In this document: positions 42,609 to 52,090 of the stretch, piece by piece | How the letters are laid out: every line of letters starts with the position of its first letter | Position numbering within the stretch: position 1 is the first letter of the stretch | Source of the DNA: CAVSIS01 sp963814875 | Lineage (GTDB): Bacteria; Acidobacteriota; Thermoanaerobaculia; Thermoanaerobaculales; Sulfomarinibacteraceae | Length of the DNA: 64,000 nucleotides | Direction: 5' to 3' | Assembly: GCA_963814875.1 (NCBI GenBank) | Contig: CAWFFJ010000027.1 | Span: forward strand, 123,681 to 187,680 | Translations under genes and position numbers: made by a program | Notes under the pieces: generated by a model | Database searches by the model: none | Told to the model about the DNA's origin: nothing | The model's input: the letters and a program-made list of their open reading frames with translations, nothing else

Positions 42609-43802
42609 TTAGGAAGGGCGCGGGGTGTGTGGTCTCGTCGCCGTCCTCGCCGCCAGGACCGACCGGTAGATCGCCTCGACCTGCTCTGCAACTCGACTGG
42701 GGTGGTGACGTGCCTCAAGCGCGTGCGCTACGCCATCGGTCGTGGGTGGATCGTTGAGGACGTCGATCAGGCCTCGCGCGAGGTCCTCCGCATCTCCCGG
42801 GCGCACGATCCGACCCATGCCGGAGCAGCGGACCGGCTGGCGGACACCGGGCAGGTCCGAGGCGACCACCGGCCTCCCGGCGAGCATCGCCTCCACCTGG
42901 ACCAGACCGAAGGACTCGGTCCGGTTGAGGCTCGGCACGACGAGCACGTCGATCGCGCGGTAGAACGCGGCCATCCCCTGCTCGTCGAGAATCCCGAGAA
43001 ACCGCCACCGGCGCTCCCCGACGAGACGTTCCAGTGCAGGCCCCAGGAGGCGCTGGGTCGCGGCCTCCCCGAGCACGCCGTCGTGCTGACCTGCGAATGC
43101 CACGACCGTGTCGGGAAATCGTTCGACGACGCGCGGCAATGCGTCGACCAGGACGCTGATGCCCTTTTCGGCGGCGAGCCGGGTGGCGATGCCGATCACT
43201 GGGCGGCGGCCGTCCAGGCCCCAGGTTCGACGCAGCCGGACGACCTCCTCTGGCGGGCTGTTGCCGACTGTCACCGGCGGCGCCACGACCGCGACGCGAT
43301 CGCTCCAGCGGGAGAGGAACGGCGAGCTCTCGGCGTACTCCGAGGTGTAGGTGAGCACGCGCGACGCGAGCGCGGCGGTGAGGTGGTCGCACGACCGCGA
43401 CAGAGCGGTCAGGAGGCTCGCCATCCGCCCGGGCGGCAGCACCGCATCGCAGTGCGAGGTGACGATGACCGGTGTCCCGCGCAGTCGGGCCGCCAGCGCC
43501 GCAGCTGGCCCATCGGCCTGGGGCAGGTGAACGTGGACAACGTCGGCGCGGCCTGCGAGCCGGAAGGCGGCGGTGCCGTAGCCGGGCATGATGGGTCCCT
43601 TGCCGAGCCGAGCCCGGACCGGGACCCGGACGACCTCGACGCCGTCCCGGTGCTCGCTCAAGGGCAGCGCGGGATCGTGCTGCGAGGTCAGCACGGTCAC
43701 CGTGTGTCCACGGGAGGCCAGCGCGACGGCGAGGCGCTCGGCGTGGATCGTCAGGCCGCTGGTGTACGGCCGGTAGTAGCTCAGCGCGGTGAGGACTCGC
43801 AC
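42609..43802 (-). CDS. GT4-family glycosyltransferase
   Basis: 397 residues. It starts at GTG 43802, inside the end of the epimerase gene (22-base overlap), with GGGGTGA upstream. N-terminal domain: ALSYYRPYTSGLTIHAERLA and VVHVHLPQADG. C-terminal domain: GIATRLAAEKGISVLVDAL (donor phosphate binding) and SLNRTESFGLVQVEAMLAG, the E-x7-E motif of retaining GT-B enzymes. It transfers a sugar from a nucleotide donor, probably in surface-glycan assembly with its neighbours. The donor cannot be read from sequence. Confidence 0.87.
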   Translation of the reverse strand: MRVLTALSYYRPYTSGLTIHAERLAVALASRGHTVTVLTSQHDPALPLSEHRDGVEVVRVPVRARLGKGPIMPGYGTAAFRLAGRADVVHVHLPQADGPAAALAARLRGTPVIVTSHCDAVLPPGRMASLLTALSRSCDHLTAALASRVLTYTSEYAESSPFLSRWSDRVAVVAPPVTVGNSPPEEVVRLRRTWGLDGRRPVIGIATRLAAEKGISVLVDALPRVVERFPDTVVAFAGQHDGVLGEAATQRLLGPALERLVGERRWRFLGILDEQGMAAFYRAIDVLVVPSLNRTESFGLVQVEAMLAGRPVVASDLPGVRQPVRCSGMGRIVRPGDAEDLARGLIDVLNDPPTTDGVAHALEARHHPSRVAEQVEAIYRSVLAARTATRPHTPRPS

Positions 43803-44839
43803 CCGTCACCCCGCTCGAACAGGTCGATGTTGCGGCGAGCCCAGCCCACCAGCCGCTCGACTCCCTCTGCGGGCGCGACCCGGGGTCGCCATCCGAGCGC
43901 ATGCTGCGCGCGGCGGGTGTCGGAGACATACACCCTCTGGTCGCTCGGGCGCCACGGTCGGAAGATGACCTCCGGCAGTCGTTCCACGTGGCGGGCGAGC
44001 AGCGGCGCGAGCTCCGACCACACCGAGAGCGAGAAGTCCGGCCCCCCGCCGACGTTGAGCACCCGGCCGGCGACCTTGTCGATACGCTCGAGAGCGCGGT
44101 CGTAGCAGTCGAGCAGGTCGTCGATCCAGAGCAGGTCGCGCACTTGCTTGCCGTCGCCGAAGATCGTGATCCCGCGCTCGCACACGGCGGCGGCGATCAG
44201 CCAGGTCGCCCATCCCTGCTCCTCGCAGCCGAGCTGGCGCGGGCCGTAGATGCAGCTCTGACGCAGCACCACAGTTGGCACACCGAAGCTCGTCCAGGCG
44301 TCCTGCGCGTAGAGATCCCCCGCCCCCTTGGAGCAGGCGTAAGGCGTACGCAGGTCGAGCGGCTCATCCTCGGACACGCCGCCGGCCTGGCCCTGGAGCA
44401 GGTACCGCGTCGTGTCCTCCGTGACCGGATAGCGCGCCAGGTCGCCATAGACCTTGTTGGTCGATGCGTACAGCACCGCCGGACGACGGGGTGATTGCCG
44501 CGCTGCCTCGAGCACGTTCAGGGTGCCGCCGGCGTTGACCTCGAAGTCCTCGACCGGGTCTCGAAGCGAGGCCATCACCGAGACCTGAGCGGCGAGGTGC
44601 ACGATCGCATCGGCGTCGCGGGCCGCCTCCGCGACCAGTCTCCGGTCCCGAACGTCGCCGATGACAACCTCCAGCGCGGCAGCACGGTCGTCAGTGCGAA
44701 GCCACCCGAGGTTCCGCTCGGAGCCGAAACGGGAGAGGTTGTCGAGCACGACGACGCGATCGTCCGCCGCGAGCCGGCGCCTGGCGTAGCTCGCACCGAT
44801 GAAGCCGGCGCCGCCGGTGATCAGGACCGTTCGTCTCAC
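43781..44839 (-). CDS. NAD-dependent sugar epimerase, CDP-paratose 2-epimerase (RfbE/TyvE)-like
   Basis: 352 residues. It starts at GTG 44839, directly before RRTVLITGGAGFIG, the NAD-binding Rossmann loop. It overlaps the end of the upstream gene by four bases and the next gene by 22. STNKVYG and the catalytic YACSKGAGD (Tyr-x3-Lys) are present. RQSCIYGPRQLGCEEQGW is close to the text found in CDP-tyvelose epimerases, and FGDGKQVRDLLWIDDL is typical of this SDR group. Its likely product is a dideoxy- or epimerised hexose donor. No CDP-glucose dehydratase is in the window, so the exact substrate is open. Confidence 0.82.
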   Translation of the reverse strand: MRRTVLITGGAGFIGASYARRRLAADDRVVVLDNLSRFGSERNLGWLRTDDRAAALEVVIGDVRDRRLVAEAARDADAIVHLAAQVSVMASLRDPVEDFEVNAGGTLNVLEAARQSPRRPAVLYASTNKVYGDLARYPVTEDTTRYLLQGQAGGVSEDEPLDLRTPYACSKGAGDLYAQDAWTSFGVPTVVLRQSCIYGPRQLGCEEQGWATWLIAAAVCERGITIFGDGKQVRDLLWIDDLLDCYDRALERIDKVAGRVLNVGGGPDFSLSVWSELAPLLARHVERLPEVIFRPWRPSDQRVYVSDTRRAQHALGWRPRVAPAEGVERLVGWARRNIDLFERGDGCESSPR

Positions 44840-46716
44840 CGTGTCTCCGTCCCTGGAGCGTGGACTGCAGCCAGTGCCGCCGGTGTCAGGGCGTGTACGA
44901 GCGCGCTGGCGTCGAACGCCGCCGTGCGCCGGAACACCCAGACCGTCGGGTGGTCGTTGACTCGCCACGCCTCCTCGGCCCGCGAGTCGTCCATCTCTAT
45001 CAGGCCGAACCACCGCGGCCTGTGCTCGAACGTGGCGGCCAGCGCGTAGCCGAGCTTGCCGTCGAACAGCATCTGGTAGTACGCGGCTGTGAGGGGAAAC
45101 CTCTCGCGCAGGCGGCTCATGGGCGCCCGCAGACGGTCCGACGACACCACCAGCCATTCAGCGGAGGCCAGAGCCGAAACCACGCGTTTCAGCTTTGCCG
45201 GCGAGTCCGGCAGGTGCATCCCGAGGCGGACATCGTGGTAGCGACCTTCGATGAAGCCGTTGCGGTAGGCGCCGTTGTACAGCGCCGTCCACGGCAGTGC
45301 GTCGTCGAAGCGCGACTCGTTGGCGATCGTCGCGCCCTCCGGGACGTGGTCCATGATCCAACGGCTCGCCGCGAGACGCGGGTGCTCGCCAAGGTGGAGC
45401 TCGACCACGGCGAAGCCGAAGCCGGCGGTTGCGACCATGACCACGGCCGTGGCGGCTGCGCCGACCGCACGTCGGAACCGCGATCCGGTCGCCGCGAGCT
45501 CGATCAGCATGCCCGCGGCGACCACCGCCATCGCGGGGACCGCGGGCAGCACATAGCGAATCGACTTGACCGTCTGCAGCGAGACCAGGACGACCACGAG
45601 GACCACCCAGCCGGCAGGCACCAGCAGCGCGGGCGCTCCACGCCGCAGACCGCAGAATCCTGCCCACACCACTCCGGCGGCCGCCGCCGCAGCCAGCGGC
45701 GGTCCCAGCGCCCACTGCGCGAGGTTCCCCACCAAGTAGGTCGGGGCGCGCCCGATCCACTGCCACGCCCACGGCGCATCGAAGCTTGCCCGCTGCTGGG
45801 CGGCCGCCGACGTGAGGTCATGCCACCACCGTGGGTCGATGCCGATGTCGACCAGCCCCGGACCCGAAAACGCGTAGGGGTGGACCAGTCGAAAGGTGAG
45901 CAGCGAAGCCGCCGCTGCGGCGACTGCGAGGAGGATGGGCCGCCAGCGAAGACGGCGGCCGGTGGCTGCGGACGCTTCACGAGGCCGCGCGGCAAGAGCT
46001 GCGAGGCCGACCGGGACGGCCACCAGAACCATGGACGCCTTGCACGCGACGGCCGCGCCGACAGCCGCGCCGCCGGCGAGGGCCGATCCCCAGCGGCCGC
46101 GACGGACGATCCGGCAGGCCGCGGCGAGCGCCGCGGTGCCGGCGCAGGTGGCGTACACGTCGACGACGAAGAAGTGGGCGTGCTGGAGCGCGAGCGGGGT
46201 CACCGCATACAGGATGCCGGCCGCGAGCGCGGCCCGCTCGTCGAGGCCCGCGTCGATCGCGAGCAGCATCACCAGCAGGAGCGTGAGCGAGTCGACCACT
46301 GCGGTCAGCTGGCGGGCCGCAGCCAAGTCGTGGCTGAAGCCGCTGACGTTCTCGAAGTGGAGGACGACCGTCGCCAGCATCGCCGGCAGGTCGCCCCACA
46401 CCCACTTGCGGCCGGTGTTGCGCGGGTTGAGAGCGGAGCCGGACGTGGCGAAGTACCCGTCCTCGCCGCGAGCGGCGGCCGCGACCGCCGCTGGACCGTG
46501 GGGCTCGGCGCCGGGCAGCCCCATCTCTGCGACCACCATCACGCCCCAGCGCTCGTCCGGGTTGAGTCCGGTGCACTCGTCCCAGCCGAGGCCCATCAGG
46601 CGCAGCCCGAGGCCGGCCGCCAGGATTCCCAGCGCGACGACAAGAAACCATCTCGAGCGGCGGTCTCTGTCGATGCCGATCGAGCTTCCGGGTCTCCCGG
46701 TCGTACTGCTGGACAT
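44836..46716 (-). CDS. Membrane GT-C glycosyltransferase (PMT/ArnT-like, GT39 type)
   Basis: 626 residues. ATG 46716 is chosen; an upstream in-frame stretch is low complexity and unsupported. Residue 30 onward has about eleven hydrophobic helices (FLVVALGILAAGLGLRLMGL and others). The first extracytoplasmic loop holds DECTGLNPDER, the acidic catalytic motif of GT-C enzymes. The C-terminal 170 residues form a soluble domain. It probably transfers a sugar from a lipid-linked donor to a protein or lipid outside the inner membrane. It is the first gene of the minus-strand group that continues into the epimerase and GT4 genes. Confidence 0.83.
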   Translation of the reverse strand: MSSSTTGRPGSSIGIDRDRRSRWFLVVALGILAAGLGLRLMGLGWDECTGLNPDERWGVMVVAEMGLPGAEPHGPAAVAAAARGEDGYFATSGSALNPRNTGRKWVWGDLPAMLATVVLHFENVSGFSHDLAAARQLTAVVDSLTLLLVMLLAIDAGLDERAALAAGILYAVTPLALQHAHFFVVDVYATCAGTAALAAACRIVRRGRWGSALAGGAAVGAAVACKASMVLVAVPVGLAALAARPREASAATGRRLRWRPILLAVAAAAASLLTFRLVHPYAFSGPGLVDIGIDPRWWHDLTSAAAQQRASFDAPWAWQWIGRAPTYLVGNLAQWALGPPLAAAAAAGVVWAGFCGLRRGAPALLVPAGWVVLVVVLVSLQTVKSIRYVLPAVPAMAVVAAGMLIELAATGSRFRRAVGAAATAVVMVATAGFGFAVVELHLGEHPRLAASRWIMDHVPEGATIANESRFDDALPWTALYNGAYRNGFIEGRYHDVRLGMHLPDSPAKLKRVVSALASAEWLVVSSDRLRAPMSRLRERFPLTAAYYQMLFDGKLGYALAATFEHRPRWFGLIEMDDSRAEEAWRVNDHPTVWVFRRTAAFDASALVHALTPAALAAVHAPGTETR

Positions 46717-46894
46717 CGTGGGCGGAGTGTAGCGGCTGCCGACAGGGGCAACAACCCGCTCGGGGCCCGGTCCGCCCAGGGTGATCTCAGCAGCCGGGAC
46801 GACCGGGTATGATGCGGCGGATGGGGATGACCCTGCGAAACACGGGCCTGGCGTTTTCACGGCCGTGCAGTACCGCCCGTTCGTCGGACACGGC

Positions 46895-48484
46895 ATGAAC
46901 TACGAGCTCGCGATCGTCGCCGTTCTGCTGCTCACCAGCATCGTCGGAATGATCGCCCAGCGGCTACGGCTGCCGTACACCCTCTCACTGGTCATCGTCG
47001 GCCTGGCCATCGCGACCCTGCGCGACGCGTTCGTCCCGGGCTTCGATCCGGGGTTGCACCTCACGCCTCAGCTGCTCTTCACCGTCATGCTCCCGGCCCT
47101 GGTCTACGAGGCCGCGTTCCACCTCGAGCTGCGCCACCTTCTCACCAGCTGGCGCGCGGTGATGATGCTCGCGGTGCCGGGCGTTCTGGCCGGCACCGCG
47201 CTGACCTTCGGAATGTCGTGGCTCGCAACTGACGCGCTCGGCCTGGCTGTGCCCTGGCAGCTCCTGCTGTTGGCGGCCACCATTCTCGCGGCGACGGATC
47301 CGGTCGGCGTCCTCGCGCTCTTGCGCGAGGTGGGCGTCCCCCGCCGGCTCGCCACTATCATGGAGGGCGAGAGCCTGCTCAACGACGGCATCGCGATTGT
47401 CGCCTTCGGGGTTGTGATGACCGCCCTCGGGCTTGACCCCCACAGCCCGGCCTTGACCGCGGGTTGGGTTGCCCGTTTCCTGAGCTGGGAGGTCCTTGGC
47501 GCGGTGCTGATCGGCGGCGCGCTCGGCCTCGGCCTTTCGTGGCTGACGTCGAACATCGACGACTACCTTATCGAGATCACCCTCACCACGATCTCGGCCT
47601 TCGGCAGCTTCCTGCTCGCGGACCTGGCCCACGCTTCGGGGATCATCGCGTGCCTTGTCGCCGGGGTCCTGTCAGGCAACGTCGGTGCCACCTACGGGAT
47701 GTCACCTTCGACCAGGGTCGCGGTGACGTCGTTCTGGGAGTACGCCGCCTTTGTCGCGAACTCGATCATCTTCCTCCTCGTCGGTCTCGAGACCTCGCCG
47801 GCGCGGCTGTTGCGCGCGGCCCTTGTCGTCGTGGTGGTATGGCTCGCGATGCTGATCGGGCGCGCGCTGTTCATCGCCGCCTCGTTGCCGGTGATGGAGC
47901 GCATCACCTTCACGACGCGTCGCGGGCTCATCGCCGTGCTCACTTGGGGTGGGCTCCGCGGCGGTGTGGCCATGGTCCTGGCGCTGTCGGTTCCGCGGAG
48001 CTGGGCTTACCGACAGAGCCTGATCGACGTCGTCTTCGGAGCCGTGCTGCTGACCATCCTGGTCCAGGCGCCGACCACCCCGCTCCTGCTCCGCGTGTTC
48101 AAGATTGGACCGTCACGACGACTGCGCGAGGCCGCGGTGGTGCTCCGCGCCAGGTCTCGCGCTCTGAGCGAGGCGGAGCGCTACCTGGAACGCCGGCACG
48201 AGGCGGGAGCTGTGCTGCCCGAGGTTTACGCCCGGATTCGCAAAGGGCTCCTCGAGCGCCGCAGTGGGCTCGAGGAGCTCGGGCGCCAGCTGCGCGTGGA
48301 TGCGTCCTCGATCTTCGACGAGGATCGACGCGAGCTCGAACGACAGCTGGCTCTGGTAGAAAAGGAGACGATCCAGGGGGCGTACGCGCATGGGGCCATC
48401 GACGACCGCATCATGCGCCGTCTGGTACGCGAGATCGATGATCGCATCCTGCGTCTCGAGCACAGTGAGGAGGACCGGGGTTAG
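46895..48484 (+). CDS. NhaP-type Na+/H+ antiporter (CPA1 family)
   Basis: 529 residues from ATG 46895; the upstream start signal is weak. About twelve membrane helices cover residues 1-420. Family motifs: LPYTLSLVIVGLAI, ATILAATDPVGVLALLREVG with the ion-site Asp, MEGESLLNDGIAIV (second conserved Asp) and LTWGGLRGGVAMVLAL. The C-terminal 100 residues are a cytoplasmic helical tail. It exchanges Na+ (or K+) for protons. It is divergent from the glycosyltransferase gene. Its stop TAG (48482-48484) is the first triplet of the repeat that follows. Confidence 0.88.
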   Translation: MNYELAIVAVLLLTSIVGMIAQRLRLPYTLSLVIVGLAIATLRDAFVPGFDPGLHLTPQLLFTVMLPALVYEAAFHLELRHLLTSWRAVMMLAVPGVLAGTALTFGMSWLATDALGLAVPWQLLLLAATILAATDPVGVLALLREVGVPRRLATIMEGESLLNDGIAIVAFGVVMTALGLDPHSPALTAGWVARFLSWEVLGAVLIGGALGLGLSWLTSNIDDYLIEITLTTISAFGSFLLADLAHASGIIACLVAGVLSGNVGATYGMSPSTRVAVTSFWEYAAFVANSIIFLLVGLETSPARLLRAALVVVVVWLAMLIGRALFIAASLPVMERITFTTRRGLIAVLTWGGLRGGVAMVLALSVPRSWAYRQSLIDVVFGAVLLTILVQAPTTPLLLRVFKIGPSRRLREAAVVLRARSRALSEAERYLERRHEAGAVLPEVYARIRKGLLERRSGLEELGRQLRVDASSIFDEDRRELERQLALVEKETIQGAYAHGAIDDRIMRRLVREIDDRILRLEHSEEDRG

Positions 48485-49054
48485 CGTCCCGTCTGGGAAG
48501 CCCCATGTAGTACTACCGGTTGAGGTTGTGGAATCTCGTTGAAGATTTCAGGCAGCTGAGCCGAGAAGAGTTGAGAGCTGGGCTGATTGGAGCGTGAGAG
48601 CTGTGTTCGGATAGCCCTGGGTAAGAGGTCCCTTCGTTTGGCGCCATCTTGTCAAGTGATCACTCGGAAGCACATCCAGCCAAAGGGCGCAGCTGATTCC
48701 GCGCCAGAGTTCGGGTCCGGGATCAGGCAGCGGGCGGCAGGGCGCGGGGAGCCGGGATCGGGACGCCGGGGCGTCACCGGCCCGAATGCCGGACCCGACC
48801 CTGCCGCCTGCTGCCCGCCGCCCGACTCCCGGATTCGGGCGCCTAATGCCTGTGGCTCACAGCCGGCAGCACCGGCTCTCACGCCCGCCCCTGGATCGCT
48901 CTTGGGTTGCGGGCGAAGCCTGCGATGGGTTCGTCACGGACTGGCGCGGTTCCTGGAAAGGCGCGCGCAGCCAGGCTACTTCGAGGAGGAGTAACGCAGC
49001 CAGGGACCGCGATGGCCCGCGCAGAGTGCACCGGGACTCTCCAGACAGGACACT
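48482..49054. repeat. Interrupted copy of the 30087-30251 palindrome with nested repeats
   Basis: The left end (TAGCGTCCCGTCTGGGAAGC, 48482-48501) and the right part (about 48931-49054, with GGTTCCTGG, GGCCCGCGCAGAGTGCACCG and CCAGACAGGACACTC) match the complete copy at 30087-30251. The middle holds the GC-rich repeat at about 48711-48845, inverted relative to 23250-23380, and the GGGTTGCGGGCGAAGCCTGC segment at 48904. No gene is supported in this 577-base spacer. Confidence 0.6.
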
Positions 49055-49061
49055 CGGCGCC

Positions 49062-50954
49062 TCAGCGTTCGTCGAGGAGCTTACGGATCGTCTGGCCGAG
49101 AGTCTGGGTGGAGAACGGCTTCTGCAGGAACAGACAGTCGGGGCCGAGCAGCGACTCATCTTCGAGGCGGTTTCGGTCGCGGGTGTAGCCCGACATCAGG
49201 ACAACCTTGAGTCCGGGCTGCTCGTCGCGGAGGTGGCGCGCGAGCTCGATCCCGTTCATTCTCGGCATGACCACGTCCGTGACCACGAGGTCGATCTGGT
49301 GCTCGTTGCGACGCGCGATCTCCAGGCCCGCGCTGCCGTTGTCCGCCGCGAGCACCGTGTAGCCGAGCTCCTCGAGGAATCCGCGCAGGAGATCCTGCAC
49401 CGACGGGTCGTCTTCCACGAGGAGGACGCACTCGCTTCCGGTCGTCGTGGCGGGAACGCGGCTCGAAGGCATCTCCTGAGCCGGGGCGGCGTCGACGCAC
49501 GGGAGGAAGACGTCGAAGCGTGATCCGACGCCGAGCTCGCTCCAGACCTCGACGCGGCCGCCGCTCTGTCGGACTGCGCTGTAGACTGTCGCCAACCCGA
49601 GCCCGGTCCCACGCGAGGGGTCCTTGGTGGTGAAGAACGGATCGAAGATCTGGTCGCGGATCGCCTCGTCGATCCCCACTCCCGTGTCCTCGACCGAGAG
49701 CTGGGCGCAGGCGGATGGACTCATCTCGACGAAGGGAGTCGATACCACCGGGCTCGCTTCACGTCGCTTGGTCCTGATCGTCAGCCGGCCCCCTTCGGGC
49801 ATCGCGTCACTGGCATTGATGACCAGATTGAGGATGACCTGCTCGAGCAGGGTCCGGTCAACCTGCACTGACGCCAGCTCGGGGTCGAGCTCGGTGAGAA
49901 TCTCGACGTCCTCGGGAATGAGCCGACGGTGCAGCCGGTCCATGCCAGCGATGACGGTGTTGAGGTCGAGGATCGTCGGTTGCAGCACTTGCCGACGGCT
50001 GAAGGCCAGGAGCTGTCCGGTGAGACCGGCGCCCCGCTCGGCGGCGGCGGCGATCGCCTCTGCGCAGGACCGTGCGACCTCGTCCGCGTCGGGCAGCGCC
50101 AGGAGTTTTGCGCTGTAGCCCATGATCGCGGTCAGCAGGTTGTTGAAGTCATGGGCGACACCACCCGCGAGGCGTCCAACCGCTTCCATCTTCTGTGCGT
50201 GGCGCAGCTCCTGCTCGAGCTTCCGCTGGCCGGTCACATCCCTCAGGATGCCGCGAAAGGCGACAACTCGACCGGCCTCGTCCTTCACCGCCGAGGACGT
50301 GGCAAGAACCGTGATGACCTCCCCGCCCTTGCGAACAAGGGCCAGCTCGGCGTCACGCACGAATCCCTTTTCGGCGACCTGCTCGAGGAATGCCGTACGG
50401 TCCTCCGGTCGGAGGTACAGGTCGCGGCTGACATTGACCTCGAACATCTCCTCGGTCGAGTTGAAGCCGAAGAGCTCGACGCCGGCGGGGTTGATGTCGA
50501 TCAACCGCCCGTTCGGGTCGCTGATGTAGATCGTGTCCTTGGAGGTTTCGAAGAGCATGCGGTAGCGCTCTTCGGACTGTCGAATGGCAGCTTCTGCGAG
50601 CCGTCGCTCGGCGATCTCCCGCTGGAGAGAGGCATTGATGGCACGCAGCTGGGAGGTCCGGTCTGCGACTCTCAGTTCGAGCCCGTCGGCGTACTCCCGG
50701 AGTTCGCGGTTGGCCTCGAGAAGCTCCGAGGACGTCAGGTCGAGGGACCTCTCAAGGAGCCGGCGGTCGATGTCGGCCTGGTGATACGCCGCGTCGACCA
50801 CCTCGACGAAGGCCCGCAGTGCGTCAGGTACGGCTTCGACCGTTCCGAAGACCTTTCTCAGCTGTCGCCGCAGAAGCTTGTGCATCCCCGGTTCGGACCC
50901 GAAGGCCTCCTCCGAAGTGTGCGTCCCGCCGTTCTCGAGCTCGGCGCCCTTCAC
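49062..50954 (-). CDS. Hybrid sensor histidine kinase (PAS-HisKA-HATPase-REC)
   Basis: 630 residues. It starts at GTG 50954, overlapping the FIST stop (GTGA), with GGAGGG upstream. Residues 25-125 are helical, including a coiled coil. A PAS domain lies at about 130-250 (FETSKDTIYISDPNGRLIDI). HisKA at 262-330 has GRLAGGVAHDFNNLLTAIMG with the acceptor His. HATPase_c follows (NASDAMPEGG, DTGVGIDEAI, GTGLGLATV). The receiver at 510-630 carries LLVEDDPSVQD, LVVTDVVMPRMNG and FLQKPFS. No membrane helix. Coupling to the FIST gene suggests it receives the FIST signal. Confidence 0.9.
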   Translation of the reverse strand: MKGAELENGGTHTSEEAFGSEPGMHKLLRRQLRKVFGTVEAVPDALRAFVEVVDAAYHQADIDRRLLERSLDLTSSELLEANRELREYADGLELRVADRTSQLRAINASLQREIAERRLAEAAIRQSEERYRMLFETSKDTIYISDPNGRLIDINPAGVELFGFNSTEEMFEVNVSRDLYLRPEDRTAFLEQVAEKGFVRDAELALVRKGGEVITVLATSSAVKDEAGRVVAFRGILRDVTGQRKLEQELRHAQKMEAVGRLAGGVAHDFNNLLTAIMGYSAKLLALPDADEVARSCAEAIAAAAERGAGLTGQLLAFSRRQVLQPTILDLNTVIAGMDRLHRRLIPEDVEILTELDPELASVQVDRTLLEQVILNLVINASDAMPEGGRLTIRTKRREASPVVSTPFVEMSPSACAQLSVEDTGVGIDEAIRDQIFDPFFTTKDPSRGTGLGLATVYSAVRQSGGRVEVWSELGVGSRFDVFLPCVDAAPAQEMPSSRVPATTTGSECVLLVEDDPSVQDLLRGFLEELGYTVLAADNGSAGLEIARRNEHQIDLVVTDVVMPRMNGIELARHLRDEQPGLKVVLMSGYTRDRNRLEDESLLGPDCLFLQKPFSTQTLGQTIRKLLDER

Positions 50955-52090
50955 GGGCCCTCCGACAGCGTCGTGATGGTCATCGTCTGGTTGTGCAGCT
51001 CGCACGACGCGGTCGGCGAGAAGGGAGCGATCTCCCCGTACGAGTAGAAGCCGGCGAGCACGGTGTCTTCGCCCAGGATTTCCCGGACGCTTTCAACCTC
51101 CTCCTCGATGCGTTGCTCCAGCACCATCTTGCGGCCGACGCAGCTGATCAGCAGGGCAAGCTCCGCCGGCGCTCCGAGGGTTGTAGCGCTGGTCCGAGCG
51201 GCGTCGGTCGCGCCGTCGATCAGGCGCTCGGAGTTCGCCTTCATCAGGCGTGCGTACTGGCCTTCGGGGAGGTCGCCGGCGAAGGTCATGCTCTCCTCGG
51301 CCTCGTTGATGGCCAGCACGGTGCGAACCACCGGGGGGCCGTTGGCTTCCGATCGCAGGCTGAGCGGAAACAGCAGGGCGCTCGCCGGCAGGCCGGCCGC
51401 GTACTCACCCAGGTACCGCTTGTACAGCGACAGCGCGGAGCGACCGTCGAGCTCGTACAGCACGTTGCCGCGCGACCGGGTGATCAGCCGTTCCGGTCCG
51501 AAGGGATCCCAGCCGCCCAGCGACCCGCAGCCGACCCGCAGCCGGTCGCCGTAGAGCCCGATCGCTACGACTTCGCGGCTTCGAGCCTGATCACCTGATA
51601 TCACGAAGGTCTCGCGGAAGCGCTCGCCGTCTCCGGCCAGCCCTCCGGTGACCAGGACGCCGGGAAGCTGGTCCGCGGTCAGGCCTCGCGCAAGCTCGCT
51701 CCCGTTGACCTCGAGCCCATCGGAGAAGACCAGAACATGCACGAGCTCGTCGCCGGCGAGCAAACCCGCCAGCCTGCGGCCCGCCTCGAAGCTGCTCGGG
51801 CAGTCCGCGAGCGCGAGCCGGGCGGACCTGACGCGAGTGTGCTCAAAGGCGATCGCGGTGACCACCAGGCTGTGATCCGTCACCTGCGTGCCGCAGATCT
51901 CACCCGCGGTCGAACAGCCGACAACCTCGGCGCCGGCCGAAGCGGCGACGATCCGACAGAGGCTCTCGCCGTCCTGGAGGACCTCGCCGCTGCCGAACAC
52001 GAGCACGAGCTGCGTCCGGGCCTCCGGCCATTCGGGAGGATCGGGTGCCCAGCCTGTACTTGCGGTCCAGCGGATCTGTTTGATTCTCAT
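50951..52090 (-). CDS. FIST-domain sensory protein
   Basis: 379 residues from ATG 52090. The FIST N domain (about 10-190) shows EVVGCSTAGEICGTQVTDHS and HVLVFSDGLEVNGSELARGL. The FIST C domain follows with YKRYLGEYAAGLPASALLFP and AGFYSYGEIAPF near the end. FIST proteins are thought to bind small ligands such as amino acids and occur beside kinases or chemotaxis proteins. Here the gene shares four bases with a hybrid kinase. No membrane segment is present, so it is probably cytoplasmic. Confidence 0.87.
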   Translation of the reverse strand: MRIKQIRWTASTGWAPDPPEWPEARTQLVLVFGSGEVLQDGESLCRIVAASAGAEVVGCSTAGEICGTQVTDHSLVVTAIAFEHTRVRSARLALADCPSSFEAGRRLAGLLAGDELVHVLVFSDGLEVNGSELARGLTADQLPGVLVTGGLAGDGERFRETFVISGDQARSREVVAIGLYGDRLRVGCGSLGGWDPFGPERLITRSRGNVLYELDGRSALSLYKRYLGEYAAGLPASALLFPLSLRSEANGPPVVRTVLAINEAEESMTFAGDLPEGQYARLMKANSERLIDGATDAARTSATTLGAPAELALLISCVGRKMVLEQRIEEEVESVREILGEDTVLAGFYSYGEIAPFSPTASCELHNQTMTITTLSEGP

